From assembly GCA_050110875.1 (NCBI GenBank), contig CP188828.1, positions 1,798,001 through 1,862,000 on the forward strand: a DNA stretch of 64,000 nt, given 5' to 3'. This document shows positions 7,778-16,630 of this stretch, one piece after another. This stretch comes from Methyloligella sp050110875. GTDB taxonomy: Bacteria; Pseudomonadota; Alphaproteobacteria; Rhizobiales; Methyloligellaceae. The notes below the pieces were generated by a model. The model searched no databases, was not told the origin of the DNA, and saw nothing but the letters and a program-made list of their open reading frames with translations. A program made the position numbers and the translations under genes. Position 1 is the first letter of the stretch; each line of letters opens with the position of its first letter.

Positions 7778-9709
7778 TCACGAAGACGCAAGCACTTCGT
7801 CCTCGAAGCGCTCATCTCTATGCGGCTCGTGAGGCTCGCCCTCCTCGCCTTGAGCCAACCGTTCGCGTTCCTCGTCGGCCTTCTGCTGCTGAGTCCACAG
7901 GCTGTGATAAAGACCGTTCCGCTTCATCAGCTGAAGATGGGTGCCGCGCTCCACGATTCGGCCTTGCTCCAGCACGATGATCTCGTCGGCATGGACGACC
8001 GTGGAGAGCCGGTGCGCGATGACCAGTGTCGTGCGGTTGCGGGCAACCCGCTCCAGCGCGTCCTGGATCTCTTTTTCCGTATGGCTGTCCAACGCCGAGG
8101 TCGCCTCGTCCAGCATCAGGATCGGCGGAGCCTTCAGGATGGTCCGGGCGATCGCCACGCGCTGCTTCTCGCCGCCGGAAAGCTTCAGCCCCCGCTCGCC
8201 GACCAGTGAATCGTAGCCGTCCGGCAGCGCCATGATGAAATCGTGGATCTGGGCGAGCTTGGCCGCGCGGCGCACATCGTCGTCGCTCGCATCGGGCCGT
8301 CCGTAGCGGATGTTGTACTCGATGGTGTCGTTGAACAGCACCGTGTCCTGGGGAACCATGCCGATGGCTTGCCGCAGGCTCGCCTGCGTCACATCGGCGA
8401 TGTTCTGGCCGTCGATCCGCACCGCGCCGCCCGTCACGTCGTAGAAGCGGAACAGAATACGCGAGAGGGTCGACTTCCCCGCACCCGACGGCCCGACGAT
8501 GGCGACCATCTTGCCGGCCGGCACCTCGAAGCTCAGATCCTTCAGGATCGGACGATCGGAATCGTAGGCGAAGACCACGTGATCGAAGGCCACCTTGCCG
8601 TCGGTGACCTGAAGCGGCTTTGCCCCCGGCTTGTCCACGACCTCCGCAGGCTCTCCGAGCAGCGCGAACATGGTCTCGATATCGATCAGCCCCTGCTTGA
8701 TCTCCCGATACACCATGCCCATGAAATTGAGCGGCACGTAGAGCTGCAGCAGGATGGCGTTGATCATCACGAAATCGCCGACCGTCAGCACGCCGGCGGA
8801 GATATCCCTGGCCGCCATCACCATGCAGACCATCATGCCGAGGGTGAAGATGACGGCCTGCCCGGTATTCAGGAGCCCGAGTGAGGAAAAGGTCCGGATC
8901 GCCGCGGTCTCGTAGCGCGCCATGGACCGGTCGTAACGGCGCGCTTCCAGCGCCTCGTTGCCGAAATACTTCACCGTCTCGTAATTCAGCAGGCTGTCGA
9001 CCGCCTTGGAGTTCGCCTCGGCGTCAGACTCGTTCATGTCGCGGCGGATCAGCAAGCGCCGCTCGCTGGCCCAGAAGGTGAACCAGACATAGATGCCGAT
9101 GGTGGTGAACACGACCGCCACGTAGAGCCAGCCGAAGTAATAAGCCACCAGCCCGGCGATCATCACCAGCTCGACCGCCGTGGGAATCGAGTTCAGCATC
9201 GCCATGCGGACGATGGTGTCGATGCCCCGCACGCCACGCTCGATGACCCGGCTCAGCCCGCCCGTGCGCCGCTCCAGATGGAACCGCAAGGAGAGCCGAT
9301 GGAGATGCTGGAAGGTCCGGTTGGCGAGATTGCGCACGGCATTCTGGGACACCGCCGTGAACAGCACGTCGCGCAGCTGGGCGAACGCAACCATGAAGAT
9401 CCGTGCCATGCCGTAGGCGACGACCAGCATGATCGGCACCAGCACCAGATCGAAGCTGGAGAAGACGGCCAGCTCGTCCGGCGTCGCTTCGCCCGAGAGC
9501 AGATCGACCACGGTCTTATAGGCGATGGGCGCGGAGAGCGTGACCACCTTGGCCGCGATCAGCGCCAGGAAGGCGAACACCACCCGCCGCTTCAGATCCG
9601 GCCGGTCCGCCGGCCAGATATAAGGCGCAAGATCGCGCAGCACGGCGAAATGCCCGGTCCGGGCATTCAACAGCGCGTCGCTTCTCGTTTGCGGCAGACG
9701 ATCTCGCAT
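7778..9709 (-). CDS. Atm1/HMT1-type ABC exporter (membrane plus ATPase fusion)
   Basis: The protein is a half-transporter with an N-terminal six-helix exporter domain (about 30-340) and a C-terminal ATPase. Walker A GPSGAGKS is at about 406-413, the signature LSGGE near 510-514, Walker B ILMLDE near 530-535 and the switch His near 566. The sequence style (NIRYGRPDASDDDV, TFQHLHRLSLRFHLERRTGG) is that of the Atm1/ABCB6/HMT1 group, which exports glutathione-linked metal or sulfur compounds and confers metal tolerance. The C-terminal 40 residues are an acidic, charged tail. I prefer the ATG at 9709 because an upstream in-frame ATG at 9760 falls inside the terminator hairpin of the preceding gene. 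Confidence 0.9.
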   Translation of the reverse strand: MRDRLPQTRSDALLNARTGHFAVLRDLAPYIWPADRPDLKRRVVFAFLALIAAKVVTLSAPIAYKTVVDLLSGEATPDELAVFSSFDLVLVPIMLVVAYGMARIFMVAFAQLRDVLFTAVSQNAVRNLANRTFQHLHRLSLRFHLERRTGGLSRVIERGVRGIDTIVRMAMLNSIPTAVELVMIAGLVAYYFGWLYVAVVFTTIGIYVWFTFWASERRLLIRRDMNESDAEANSKAVDSLLNYETVKYFGNEALEARRYDRSMARYETAAIRTFSSLGLLNTGQAVIFTLGMMVCMVMAARDISAGVLTVGDFVMINAILLQLYVPLNFMGMVYREIKQGLIDIETMFALLGEPAEVVDKPGAKPLQVTDGKVAFDHVVFAYDSDRPILKDLSFEVPAGKMVAIVGPSGAGKSTLSRILFRFYDVTGGAVRIDGQNIADVTQASLRQAIGMVPQDTVLFNDTIEYNIRYGRPDASDDDVRRAAKLAQIHDFIMALPDGYDSLVGERGLKLSGGEKQRVAIARTILKAPPILMLDEATSALDSHTEKEIQDALERVARNRTTLVIAHRLSTVVHADEIIVLEQGRIVERGTHLQLMKRNGLYHSLWTQQQKADEERERLAQGEEGEPHEPHRDERFEDEVLASS

Positions 9710-9740
9710 CGCACTCGCTATCAATGGGTTGGGTGAGGCA

Positions 9741-9768
9741 AAAGGGGCGGCGCCAAGCACCGCCCCTT
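9741..9768 (-). terminator. Rho-independent terminator of the LysM gene
   Basis: On the minus strand a 9-bp stem, AAGGGGCGG with CCGCCCCTT, encloses a 9-base loop and runs into TTTTG. It sits 60-90 bases past the stop of the LysM gene and before the ABC exporter start, so it separates the two transcripts. Confidence 0.75.
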
Positions 9769-9830
9769 ATCGGGTCGCTCAGTTCGTCTTTATATAGGGC
9801 GACTGCCCCGTAGCGCCAAACCGACGCTTT

Positions 9831-11660
9831 CTAGCGCGGACGGATCTCAAACTCCTGATCCGGATAGATCCAGTGCGGATTGCGGATTTTGTTGCGGTTA
9901 TCCTTGAAGATCATGGTGTAGCGCCAGCCCCCGCCGAAATATTCCTCGGCGATGGCCCAGAGCGTATCGCCCCGCCGCACCGTATAGACCTTCGGATGGT
10001 CCGCACCGCCGGACTCCGGCATCTGTTCGCCCTTGGCGCTTGCCACATCCCCCGGCGCACGGTCGGGATCGGGAATCTCTTCACCCGGCGCGCGATCCGG
10101 CTCCTGAACATCGCTGGCGCTCGCCGTGGATTGCTCCTCGGTGCTGGGAGCGCTGTCGGGCGCCGACATGTCCGAAGCACCAGACGTCGACTTGTCTCCG
10201 GCGACCCGATCCGTTTCCGCGCTTCTGTCGCTTTCAGAACTGGCAACCTCGCCTTCCGAACGCTTTTCGGCGCTGGAGGCATCTCCGGAGTCCGCCTCGC
10301 CCGTCTGGCCGGAGGCCTCAGGCTCGGCCTTCGCCACCTCCTTCGCCGTCGGCGGCGGCTCCTGGCGCCGCATGCCCACAGCCGCCCGCCCGAGGATCAT
10401 GTCCTTGGAGCGATCCACCAGATCGACCTGCAGGGCGCGATTGCCAGGCTCGAGATATTTGGTGGCTTCGATCTTCCACGCACCGTCCGAACCAGTCCTC
10501 CCCTCGCCGATCAGCTCGCCGTCGAGATAAAGCAGGATCTCCGTCGAAGGGCTCGTGCTGGTCCCGGTCACGATGATCTGGCCCGATTGGCTGCCGCGAT
10601 CCTCGTAATCGACCGTCTTGATACGGAGCGGCGGCTCCTCGGGCTCGGACGTCTCTTCGCCGGCCTCCTTCGCCTCGACCGTATCGTCGGCCACCGTTTC
10701 TTCGGAAGCGCTGTCATCGGCCGCCGTCTCGTCCTGCGAAGCACGATCCTCCGCCGAAGGCTCCTCTTCGCCCGCCGCGATGCCGCCGCGATCAGGCTGC
10801 CGATCCTCGTCGGAAGCATCGCCCGTCTCGCCGGCTGCCGACATATCGTCCCCGGACGGTGCGCGCTCTTGGTCTTTTTCGGTGCCGGCTGGCGTATCCG
10901 TGTCGGCCGCCGCCATCCTTTGCTCCGAGGTCGCCTTCTCCTTTGCATCGGAACCGGTCTTAGCCTCGGCGCTCTCGTCCCTGGCCGAATGCTCCTGCAG
11001 GATCTGGGTCGCCTTGCCCGGCTCGCGCAGCGCGACGACGGTCTTGTCGCTCTCCTCGTCGCCCATGGAAACGAGGACCGTTTGCTGAGAGGTCAAGCTC
11101 CTCCCGCCATCGGGCGAGGTCGCAAGGATGGTCAGGCTGTGCTCTCCGTCGCCCAACGGCTCGTCCAACACGAGGCTCCATTGACCGGCGGGATCCGCCT
11201 TGGTCTGGGCGATGCCGGTTCCGTTGCTTTGGATCTCGATGCCCCACCCGGGTTCGGCCCGGCCTGCGATAACCCCTTCGCCGGTCTGCTCGATCCGCAC
11301 CACGTCGAAGCTCGGGATATCGGCGGAACCGCCCGCCTCGGCCTGGCCCTCGCCGGCCATCCCCTCGCCGTCCTCCGCCAGCGGCTCTTCGCCGGCGGCC
11401 CGGTCCGCACCGGATTCGGCACTTTTCGAAGCGTCGGCCGCTTCGTCTTCCGAGGTAGCGCTACCGTCTTGTGCGGCTTCGGTCTCCTCGCCAGCCTTAT
11501 CCTCTGGCTCGGGCGCCGCAGCCTGCTCGCCCTCCTCGATTGCGGGCGGCGCAGAAGCCTCCTGCGTCGTGGATTGTTCGTGATAGAGGCGGTAGCCCAC
11601 CAACGCCACCAGCACGAAAAATGCGATGGTGACGATAATGCCGACGACCTTATTGCCCAT
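9831..11660 (-). CDS. membrane-anchored LysM protein with Ig-like domains and acidic linkers
   Basis: The 609-residue protein has one N-terminal membrane helix (about 4-24) and then lies in the periplasm. The C-terminus (559-609) is a LysM domain beginning YTVRRGDTLWAIAEEYFGGG, expected to bind peptidoglycan. Two segments (about 115-200 and 345-430) with IAGRAEPGWGIEI and TGTSTSPSTEILLYL resemble bacterial Ig-like domains. The rest is extremely rich in Glu, Asp, Ala, Ser and Gly, giving strongly acidic, probably disordered linkers. Near residue 520 a PDRAPGE/PDRAPGD motif repeats. LysM proteins with this plan (YgaU/XkdP-like) are widespread but of unclear function. The gene appears monocistronic, with its own terminator at 9741-9768. 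Confidence 0.85.
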   Translation of the reverse strand: MGNKVVGIIVTIAFFVLVALVGYRLYHEQSTTQEASAPPAIEEGEQAAAPEPEDKAGEETEAAQDGSATSEDEAADASKSAESGADRAAGEEPLAEDGEGMAGEGQAEAGGSADIPSFDVVRIEQTGEGVIAGRAEPGWGIEIQSNGTGIAQTKADPAGQWSLVLDEPLGDGEHSLTILATSPDGGRSLTSQQTVLVSMGDEESDKTVVALREPGKATQILQEHSARDESAEAKTGSDAKEKATSEQRMAAADTDTPAGTEKDQERAPSGDDMSAAGETGDASDEDRQPDRGGIAAGEEEPSAEDRASQDETAADDSASEETVADDTVEAKEAGEETSEPEEPPLRIKTVDYEDRGSQSGQIIVTGTSTSPSTEILLYLDGELIGEGRTGSDGAWKIEATKYLEPGNRALQVDLVDRSKDMILGRAAVGMRRQEPPPTAKEVAKAEPEASGQTGEADSGDASSAEKRSEGEVASSESDRSAETDRVAGDKSTSGASDMSAPDSAPSTEEQSTASASDVQEPDRAPGEEIPDPDRAPGDVASAKGEQMPESGGADHPKVYTVRRGDTLWAIAEEYFGGGWRYTMIFKDNRNKIRNPHWIYPDQEFEIRPR

Positions 11661-11714
11661 TTTGCCCCTCCGGCGTGACTCCCTGAGTTTTTTGTGGAAC
11701 TGCCAACTCTTCTG

Positions 11715-11727
11715 CTCAAGACTTGAG
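11715..11727. promoter_or_regulatory. operator-like palindrome between divergent genes
   Basis: A perfect palindrome, CTCAAG-A-CTTGAG, lies in the gap between the divergent LysM and LOG-family genes, about 55 bases upstream of the LysM start. The half-element TGAGTTTT recurs nearby at about 11684-11691 and 11724-11731. It could be a dimeric regulator site; no regulator can be named. Confidence 0.3.
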
Positions 11728-11840
11728 TTTTGTCGTTACAGTTCGTCGCAAGTCTAGCGGATTGCCTCAAATAACACCATTGGGCACGTGTTTCACAACG
11801 AGACGCTCTTCTGTTGACGGCGGCGGGCCGCCAATGCCAG

Positions 11841-12458
11841 ATGGCGCCCGAGATGAGCGAGCCTTCCTTGCAAAAAATCTGCGTCTATTGCGGCTCCGGG
11901 TCCGGTAACAATTCGGCCTACGCGGCAGCGGCAAGACGATTGGGCGAGATCTTCGCCTCGAACGGCATTGGCCTGGTCTATGGAGGCGGCTGTATCGGTC
12001 TGATGGGCGAGATCGCCCGCTCCGTCCTCGGCGCCGGCGGCCATGTCACCGGCATCATTCCGTCCTTTCTGACGGAGCGGGAGGTTATGCTGAAGGATGT
12101 GCAGGAGTTGATCGTGGTGGAGGATATGCATCAGAGAAAGCATCTGATGTTCGACAAGTCAGACGCCTTCGTCGCCCTGCCCGGCGGACTCGGCACTTTG
12201 GAGGAGCTGGTCGAGCAGCTCACCTGGTCCCAGCTCGGCCGCCACGAGAAGCCCATCGTGCTCGCCAATGTCGAAGGCTTCTGGAATCCCCTGCTCAGAC
12301 TGTTCGATCACATGCAGGAGGATGGCTTCATCCGCCAGGGGCTCGAGCTGAATATCGGCATCGTGGACGACGTGGAGGCGATCCTGCCCACCATTCGCGC
12401 CGGTCTGAAACCACGGCCGGAAACAGCCGAAGAAGCCGCCATCGACATCAAATTCTGA
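11841..12458 (+). CDS. LOG family protein (TIGR00730 Rossmann fold)
   Basis: The protein belongs to the LOG/YgdH/YvdD family, whose studied members release free base from nucleoside 5'-monophosphates (cytokinin riboside 5'-monophosphate phosphoribohydrolase). The signature PGGLGTLEE lies at about 114-122, preceded by a GGGCIGLMG loop and by HQRKHLM, which supplies the conserved Arg and Lys. Length is 205 residues, normal for the family. The start could also be the ATG at 11853; neither has a strong ribosome-binding site. The natural substrate in bacteria that do not make cytokinin is unsettled. It converges with cimA. Confidence 0.9.
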   Translation: MAPEMSEPSLQKICVYCGSGSGNNSAYAAAARRLGEIFASNGIGLVYGGGCIGLMGEIARSVLGAGGHVTGIIPSFLTEREVMLKDVQELIVVEDMHQRKHLMFDKSDAFVALPGGLGTLEELVEQLTWSQLGRHEKPIVLANVEGFWNPLLRLFDHMQEDGFIRQGLELNIGIVDDVEAILPTIRAGLKPRPETAEEAAIDIKF

Positions 12459-12495
12459 GTCGGATTCGAAGGACTTAGGGGATCCGGCGAAACCG

Positions 12496-14097
12496 TTAGT
12501 GCACCGTCGCGCCGTCCCGCAACAGCTTGTAATTGATCGAATCGAGCAGCGCCTCGAAGGAGGCGTCGACGATATTGGGCGACACGCCGACCGTGAACCA
12601 GCGGCGGCCCTCCCCGTCCCGGCTTTCGATCAGCACACGGGTCACCGCATCGGTGCCGCCGGTCAGGATACGCACCTTGTAGTCGACGAGGGTCAGATCC
12701 TCGATCAGGCTTTGATAGCGGCCGAGATCCTTCCGCAGCGCATTGTCCAGCGCATGGACCGGACCGGTGCCCTCGCCCACCGAGGCGATCACCTCGCCAT
12801 CGACCCGCACCTTCACGGTCGCCTCCGACACGGTGACGAGCTCGCCCAGCGCATTATGCCGCCGCTCCACCATCACGCGGAAACTCTCCACGTCGAAGAA
12901 GTGAGGCACGTTGCCGAGATGGCGCCGTGCCAGCAATTCGAAGGAGGCATCCGCCGCCTCATAGGCATAGCCTTGCGCTTCTTTCGCCTTCAGCTCTTCC
13001 AGCAATCCGGCGACCCGAGGATCGTCCTTCGGCGCCTTGAGACCGATGCGCTCCAGCTCCGCCAGAATGTTCGAGCGGCCGCCCTGGTTCGAGACCAGCA
13101 GCCGGCGCTGATTGCCGATCGCCTCCGGCGAAACATGCTCGTAGGTGCGCGGATCCTTCTGCACCGCAGAAACATGGATTCCGCCTTTATGAGCGAAAGC
13201 CGATTCGCCCACATAGGGCGCGTGGCGATTCGGGGCCCGATTCAGCAGCTCGTCCAGCACCCGGGAAGTGTGAGTCAGGTTGCGCAGGTTCTCCGGCGTG
13301 ATGCCCGTCTCGAACTGGTCCGCATAGGGCTGCTTCAACATCAGGGTCGGGATGATGGAGGTGAGATCGGCATTGCCGCAGCGCTCGCCAAGACCGTTCA
13401 GGGTCCCTTGGATCTGGCGCGCGCCGGCTCTGACGGCGGCGAGGGAATTCGCCACCCCATGGCCCGTGTCGTCATGGACATGGATGCCGACGTGATCGCC
13501 GGGGATATGCTTCACCACCTCGGCGACGATCTCCTCGATCTCGCCGGGCAAGGTTCCGCCATTGGTGTCGCAGAGCACGACCCAGCGGGCGCCGGCATCG
13601 TAGGCGGCCTGAATGCAGGCCAGCGCATAGTCCTTGTTGGCCTTGAAGCCGTCGAAGAAATGCTCCGCGTCGAACAGCGTCTCCCTGCCGGAGGCCACCG
13701 CCGCCGCGACGGAATCCCGAATGCCCTGAAGATTCTCCTCCGGGCTGATTCCGAGCGCCACATCGACATGGAAGTCCCACGCCTTCCCCACCAGACAGAT
13801 GCAATCCGCATTGGCCTGGAGCAGCGTCTGAAAGCCCGTATCGTTGGACAGCGACCGGCCCGACCGCTTGGTCATGCCGAACGCGGTGCGCTTGGCGTTC
13901 CGCAGGGGCGCACCCTCTTCGAAGTATTTGGTGTCCGTCGGGTTGGCGCCCGGATACCCCGCCTCGACATAATCGATGCCGAGGGCATCCAGCTCAGACG
14001 CCATCAGCGCCTTGTCCTCGATGGAGAAGTCGACACCTTGGGTCTGTGCGCCGTCGCGCAGCGTCGTGTCGTAGAGATAGAGCCGTTCTTTCGTCAT
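12496..14097 (-). CDS. cimA: (R)-citramalate synthase
   Basis: The enzyme condenses pyruvate with acetyl-CoA to give citramalate, opening the threonine-independent route to 2-oxobutyrate and isoleucine. It is a 533-residue member of the DRE-TIM family. The N-terminal YDTTLRDGAQTQG carries catalytic Arg14 and metal-binding Asp15, and GIHVHDDTGHG carries the metal His pair. A C-terminal LeuA-type regulatory domain (about 410-533) would give isoleucine feedback. The opening DTTLRDGAQTQGV and its length fit CimA rather than 2-isopropylmalate synthase. I chose the ATG at 14097, two bases after the stop of a small membrane-protein gene; an ATG ten codons upstream would overlap that gene. Confidence 0.92.
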   Translation of the reverse strand: MTKERLYLYDTTLRDGAQTQGVDFSIEDKALMASELDALGIDYVEAGYPGANPTDTKYFEEGAPLRNAKRTAFGMTKRSGRSLSNDTGFQTLLQANADCICLVGKAWDFHVDVALGISPEENLQGIRDSVAAAVASGRETLFDAEHFFDGFKANKDYALACIQAAYDAGARWVVLCDTNGGTLPGEIEEIVAEVVKHIPGDHVGIHVHDDTGHGVANSLAAVRAGARQIQGTLNGLGERCGNADLTSIIPTLMLKQPYADQFETGITPENLRNLTHTSRVLDELLNRAPNRHAPYVGESAFAHKGGIHVSAVQKDPRTYEHVSPEAIGNQRRLLVSNQGGRSNILAELERIGLKAPKDDPRVAGLLEELKAKEAQGYAYEAADASFELLARRHLGNVPHFFDVESFRVMVERRHNALGELVTVSEATVKVRVDGEVIASVGEGTGPVHALDNALRKDLGRYQSLIEDLTLVDYKVRILTGGTDAVTRVLIESRDGEGRRWFTVGVSPNIVDASFEALLDSINYKLLRDGATVH

Positions 14098-14099
14098 CG

Positions 14100-14222
14100 T
14101 CACACCAAGCCGAAGAAGACGTGCCATGCCACCAGCATGATGAAGACAAGGACAAGCAGCTTGATGGCCAGATAGACCCTGCGGCTTCCCTTGAACGGCA
14201 CGTCTTTCAAAAACGGCTTCAT
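14100..14222 (-). CDS. small membrane protein, 40 aa, coupled to cimA
   Basis: A 40-residue frame starts at the ATG at 14222 and stops two bases before cimA. The first 16 residues are basic (MKPFLKDVPFKGSRR). The rest is one hydrophobic helix, YLAIKLLVLVFIMLVAWHVF, followed by FGLV. By the positive-inside rule the N-terminus would stay in the cytoplasm. Tight spacing to cimA and the clean basic-then-hydrophobic layout argue that it is translated. Only a weak GAGA-type ribosome-binding site lies upstream. I do not recognise a family, and the function is unknown. Confidence 0.5.
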   Translation of the reverse strand: MKPFLKDVPFKGSRRVYLAIKLLVLVFIMLVAWHVFFGLV

Positions 14223-14332
14223 CGATTCACTTTCTCAACACGAGCGCCCAATCGCCTGAAATGACTCAGCGGTCTCGCTTCCCCAATCCCCTCGTGGAGA
14301 GGGAATTGGCCGGCGCTGTTCTTCGGAGCCGC

Positions 14333-15712
14333 TCATCGCGCAAGCTCCCAATCGGTCTTCACTTCTCCGGTCTCCGGATCCTTGCGGTCCATCAGCACCA
14401 CGCCCATCGCGACGAGTTCGTCGCGAATGCGGTCTGCCTCGGCGAAATCCTTCGCTTTGCGAGCGGCGGCCCGGCCGGCAACCAAAAGCTCTATCGTCTC
14501 CGGGTCGACCTCAGCGGAAGCGTCGCTATCGGTCGAGTGGCGTTCGAGAGCCGTCCGATCTCCCGAAAACCCCATGAACCGAAGCGCCGCCAGCAGCGCA
14601 CCGGCGCGCTTCTGGTTCGCAAGTTTGTGCAGCTCGGCGATCGCTTTCGGCGTATTGAGATCGTCCGAAAGCGCCTCGACAACCTCTTCCGGCACCTCAC
14701 TATCCGCCGTCGCCCCCTCGACGAGGCCATACCAGTCCCAGAGGATCTTGTGGGACTCGTCCAGCCCCTTCAGCGTCCAATCCAGGGGTTGGCGGTAATG
14801 GGTGCGCAGCATGTTGAAGCGGAGCGCCTCCCCCGGCCAGGCATAGCCCTGCCAGCCCTCCAGCAGATCGTGCACGGTGATGAAGTTGCCGAGGGATTTC
14901 GACATCTTCTCGCCCTCCACCTGGAGGTAGCCGTTATGCACCCAGTAGCGCGCCATGCTGTCGTTGCCGTGGGCGCAGGTCGATTGGGCGATCTCGTTCT
15001 CATGATGGGGAAAGCAGAGATCGATGCCGCCGCCATGGATGTCGAACGTCTCGCCGAGATGGGTCTCCGCCATGGCCGAGCATTCGATATGCCAGCCCGG
15101 CCGGCCGCGCCCCCACGGGCTCTCCCAGCCGGGATCACCCGCCTCGCTCGGCTTCCACAGCACGAAATCCATCGGGTCCTTTTTATAGGGCGCGACTTCC
15201 ACCCGGGCGCCGGCCATCATTTCGTCCGTGGAGCGGCCCGAAAGCTTCCCGTAATCGGCGTCCTTGGGCACGTTGAACAGCACATGGCCTTCCGCCTCGT
15301 AGGCGAAACCCTTCTCGATCAGCCGCGCGATCATGGCGATCATCTGATCGATATGCTCCGTCGCCCGGGGCTCGACCGTTGGCGGCAGAGCGCCGAGCGC
15401 GGCCATGTCGGCGTGATATTGATCGGCGGTCCGCTTGGTCAGGTCGTCGATCGCGACCCCTTCTTCCGCAGCGCGGGCCATGATCTTGTCGTCCACATCG
15501 GTGATGTTGCGGACGTATTTGACGTGATCCTCACCGTAAATGTGCCGCAGCAGCCGGAACAGCACGTCGAACACGATCACCGGCCGCGCATTGCCGATAT
15601 GGGCATAGTCGTAGACCGTCGGTCCGCAGACATACATGCGCACATCGGACGGATCCAATGGCGTGAACGTCTCCTTCTTCCGCGTCAGCGTGTTGGTCAG
15701 CGAAAGCGTCAC
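14333..15712 (-). CDS. cysS: cysteinyl-tRNA synthetase
   Basis: This class I synthetase charges tRNA-Cys. The HIGN motif is at 38-41 and KMSKS at 269-273. The zinc ligands expected for the family are visible as Cys29, Cys211, His236 and Glu240. Length is 459 residues, typical of bacterial CysRS. It lies upstream of the small membrane protein and cimA on the same strand, with a 110-base gap, so co-transcription is possible but not shown. Confidence 0.97.
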   Translation of the reverse strand: MTLSLTNTLTRKKETFTPLDPSDVRMYVCGPTVYDYAHIGNARPVIVFDVLFRLLRHIYGEDHVKYVRNITDVDDKIMARAAEEGVAIDDLTKRTADQYHADMAALGALPPTVEPRATEHIDQMIAMIARLIEKGFAYEAEGHVLFNVPKDADYGKLSGRSTDEMMAGARVEVAPYKKDPMDFVLWKPSEAGDPGWESPWGRGRPGWHIECSAMAETHLGETFDIHGGGIDLCFPHHENEIAQSTCAHGNDSMARYWVHNGYLQVEGEKMSKSLGNFITVHDLLEGWQGYAWPGEALRFNMLRTHYRQPLDWTLKGLDESHKILWDWYGLVEGATADSEVPEEVVEALSDDLNTPKAIAELHKLANQKRAGALLAALRFMGFSGDRTALERHSTDSDASAEVDPETIELLVAGRAAARKAKDFAEADRIRDELVAMGVVLMDRKDPETGEVKTDWELAR

Positions 15713-15909
15713 AAGCGAAGCCCTTCCCTAGCCGTCAGAAGCCCGGCGGGCGTTCGTTACTACGATTTTCTGAAGTGAAGACGTAAACGACCGCGGGCTG
15801 GATGTTTAGCCCGTAATAATGCAGCAGCAATCAATAAGGATCGGTTGCGTCTCGGTGGTCATGGGAGAGTTTATGGCCATTCGGCCGCCTAGCGTCAAGG
15901 CGCAGCGCT

Positions 15910-16479
15910 CTAATGACTCTGAGTCTCGTATTCCGAGCGCAAAATGCTCATGAGGATATCGTCGTAGCGTTTTCCGTCCACGAACACCGCCTCTCTCAGG
16001 CGTCCCTCCTCCTTGAATCCGCAAGCCCGATAGCAGCGAACCGCCCGCTCGTTATAGGCGATGACCCGCAAGCCCACCCGGTGCAGGCCAAGCTCTTCGA
16101 AGGCGTAAGCGAGAGCCAGACGGACCACTCGGCGTCCGAGCCCCTGCCCCAGCATACCCGGATCGTAGAGACCGCAGGCGAGCCGCGCGTCGCCATGGTC
16201 GAGATCCACCCCGTTGAGGAAAGCCTCCCCCAACAGACGGCCCTGGTATTCCACCACCCAGCCATAAGGATTTGAGGTCAGCCGTACGGCCCACCGGCGC
16301 GCATCCGGCTCGGTCAGGGGCTTGTCGGCGTCCCCGCTCTGAACGGCAAACATGCGGGCGATCTCCGGCACCCGGCCCAATTCGAGCCTGGCGGCCCAAT
16401 CCTCGTCTCTTGCCGGCCGCAAGACGAGATCGTCGTCCCGTAAGACCGGTGCGCGATTCTGGGGGCGATTCGACTTCAT
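15910..16479 (-). CDS. GNAT family N-acetyltransferase (RimJ/RimL-like)
   Basis: The 189-residue protein has the GNAT fold. LVLRPARDEDW forms the N-terminal strand, GLGRRVVRLALAYAFEELG the acetyl-CoA-binding loop and helix, and NERAVRCYRACGFKEEGRLR the typical C-terminal segment of RimJ/RimL-type enzymes. The family transfers an acetyl group to N-terminal amines of proteins or to small molecules; the substrate here cannot be inferred. It stands alone, 200 bases upstream of cysS on the same strand, with no plausible gene in between. Confidence 0.88.
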   Translation of the reverse strand: MKSNRPQNRAPVLRDDDLVLRPARDEDWAARLELGRVPEIARMFAVQSGDADKPLTEPDARRWAVRLTSNPYGWVVEYQGRLLGEAFLNGVDLDHGDARLACGLYDPGMLGQGLGRRVVRLALAYAFEELGLHRVGLRVIAYNERAVRCYRACGFKEEGRLREAVFVDGKRYDDILMSILRSEYETQSH

Positions 16480-16630
16480 GATCTTCTTTTACCACCTCGT
16501 TTTGCGCGTATCCTTCGGCGTCACAATCCATAATCGTGCCGCATTGACCCCGAAAGCTACGCCTGCTTAATGTTCGCATGCCCAAAGCGCCTCGAGATGC
16601 GCAGGATTACGGGCGCTTAGCTGCTTCGAC

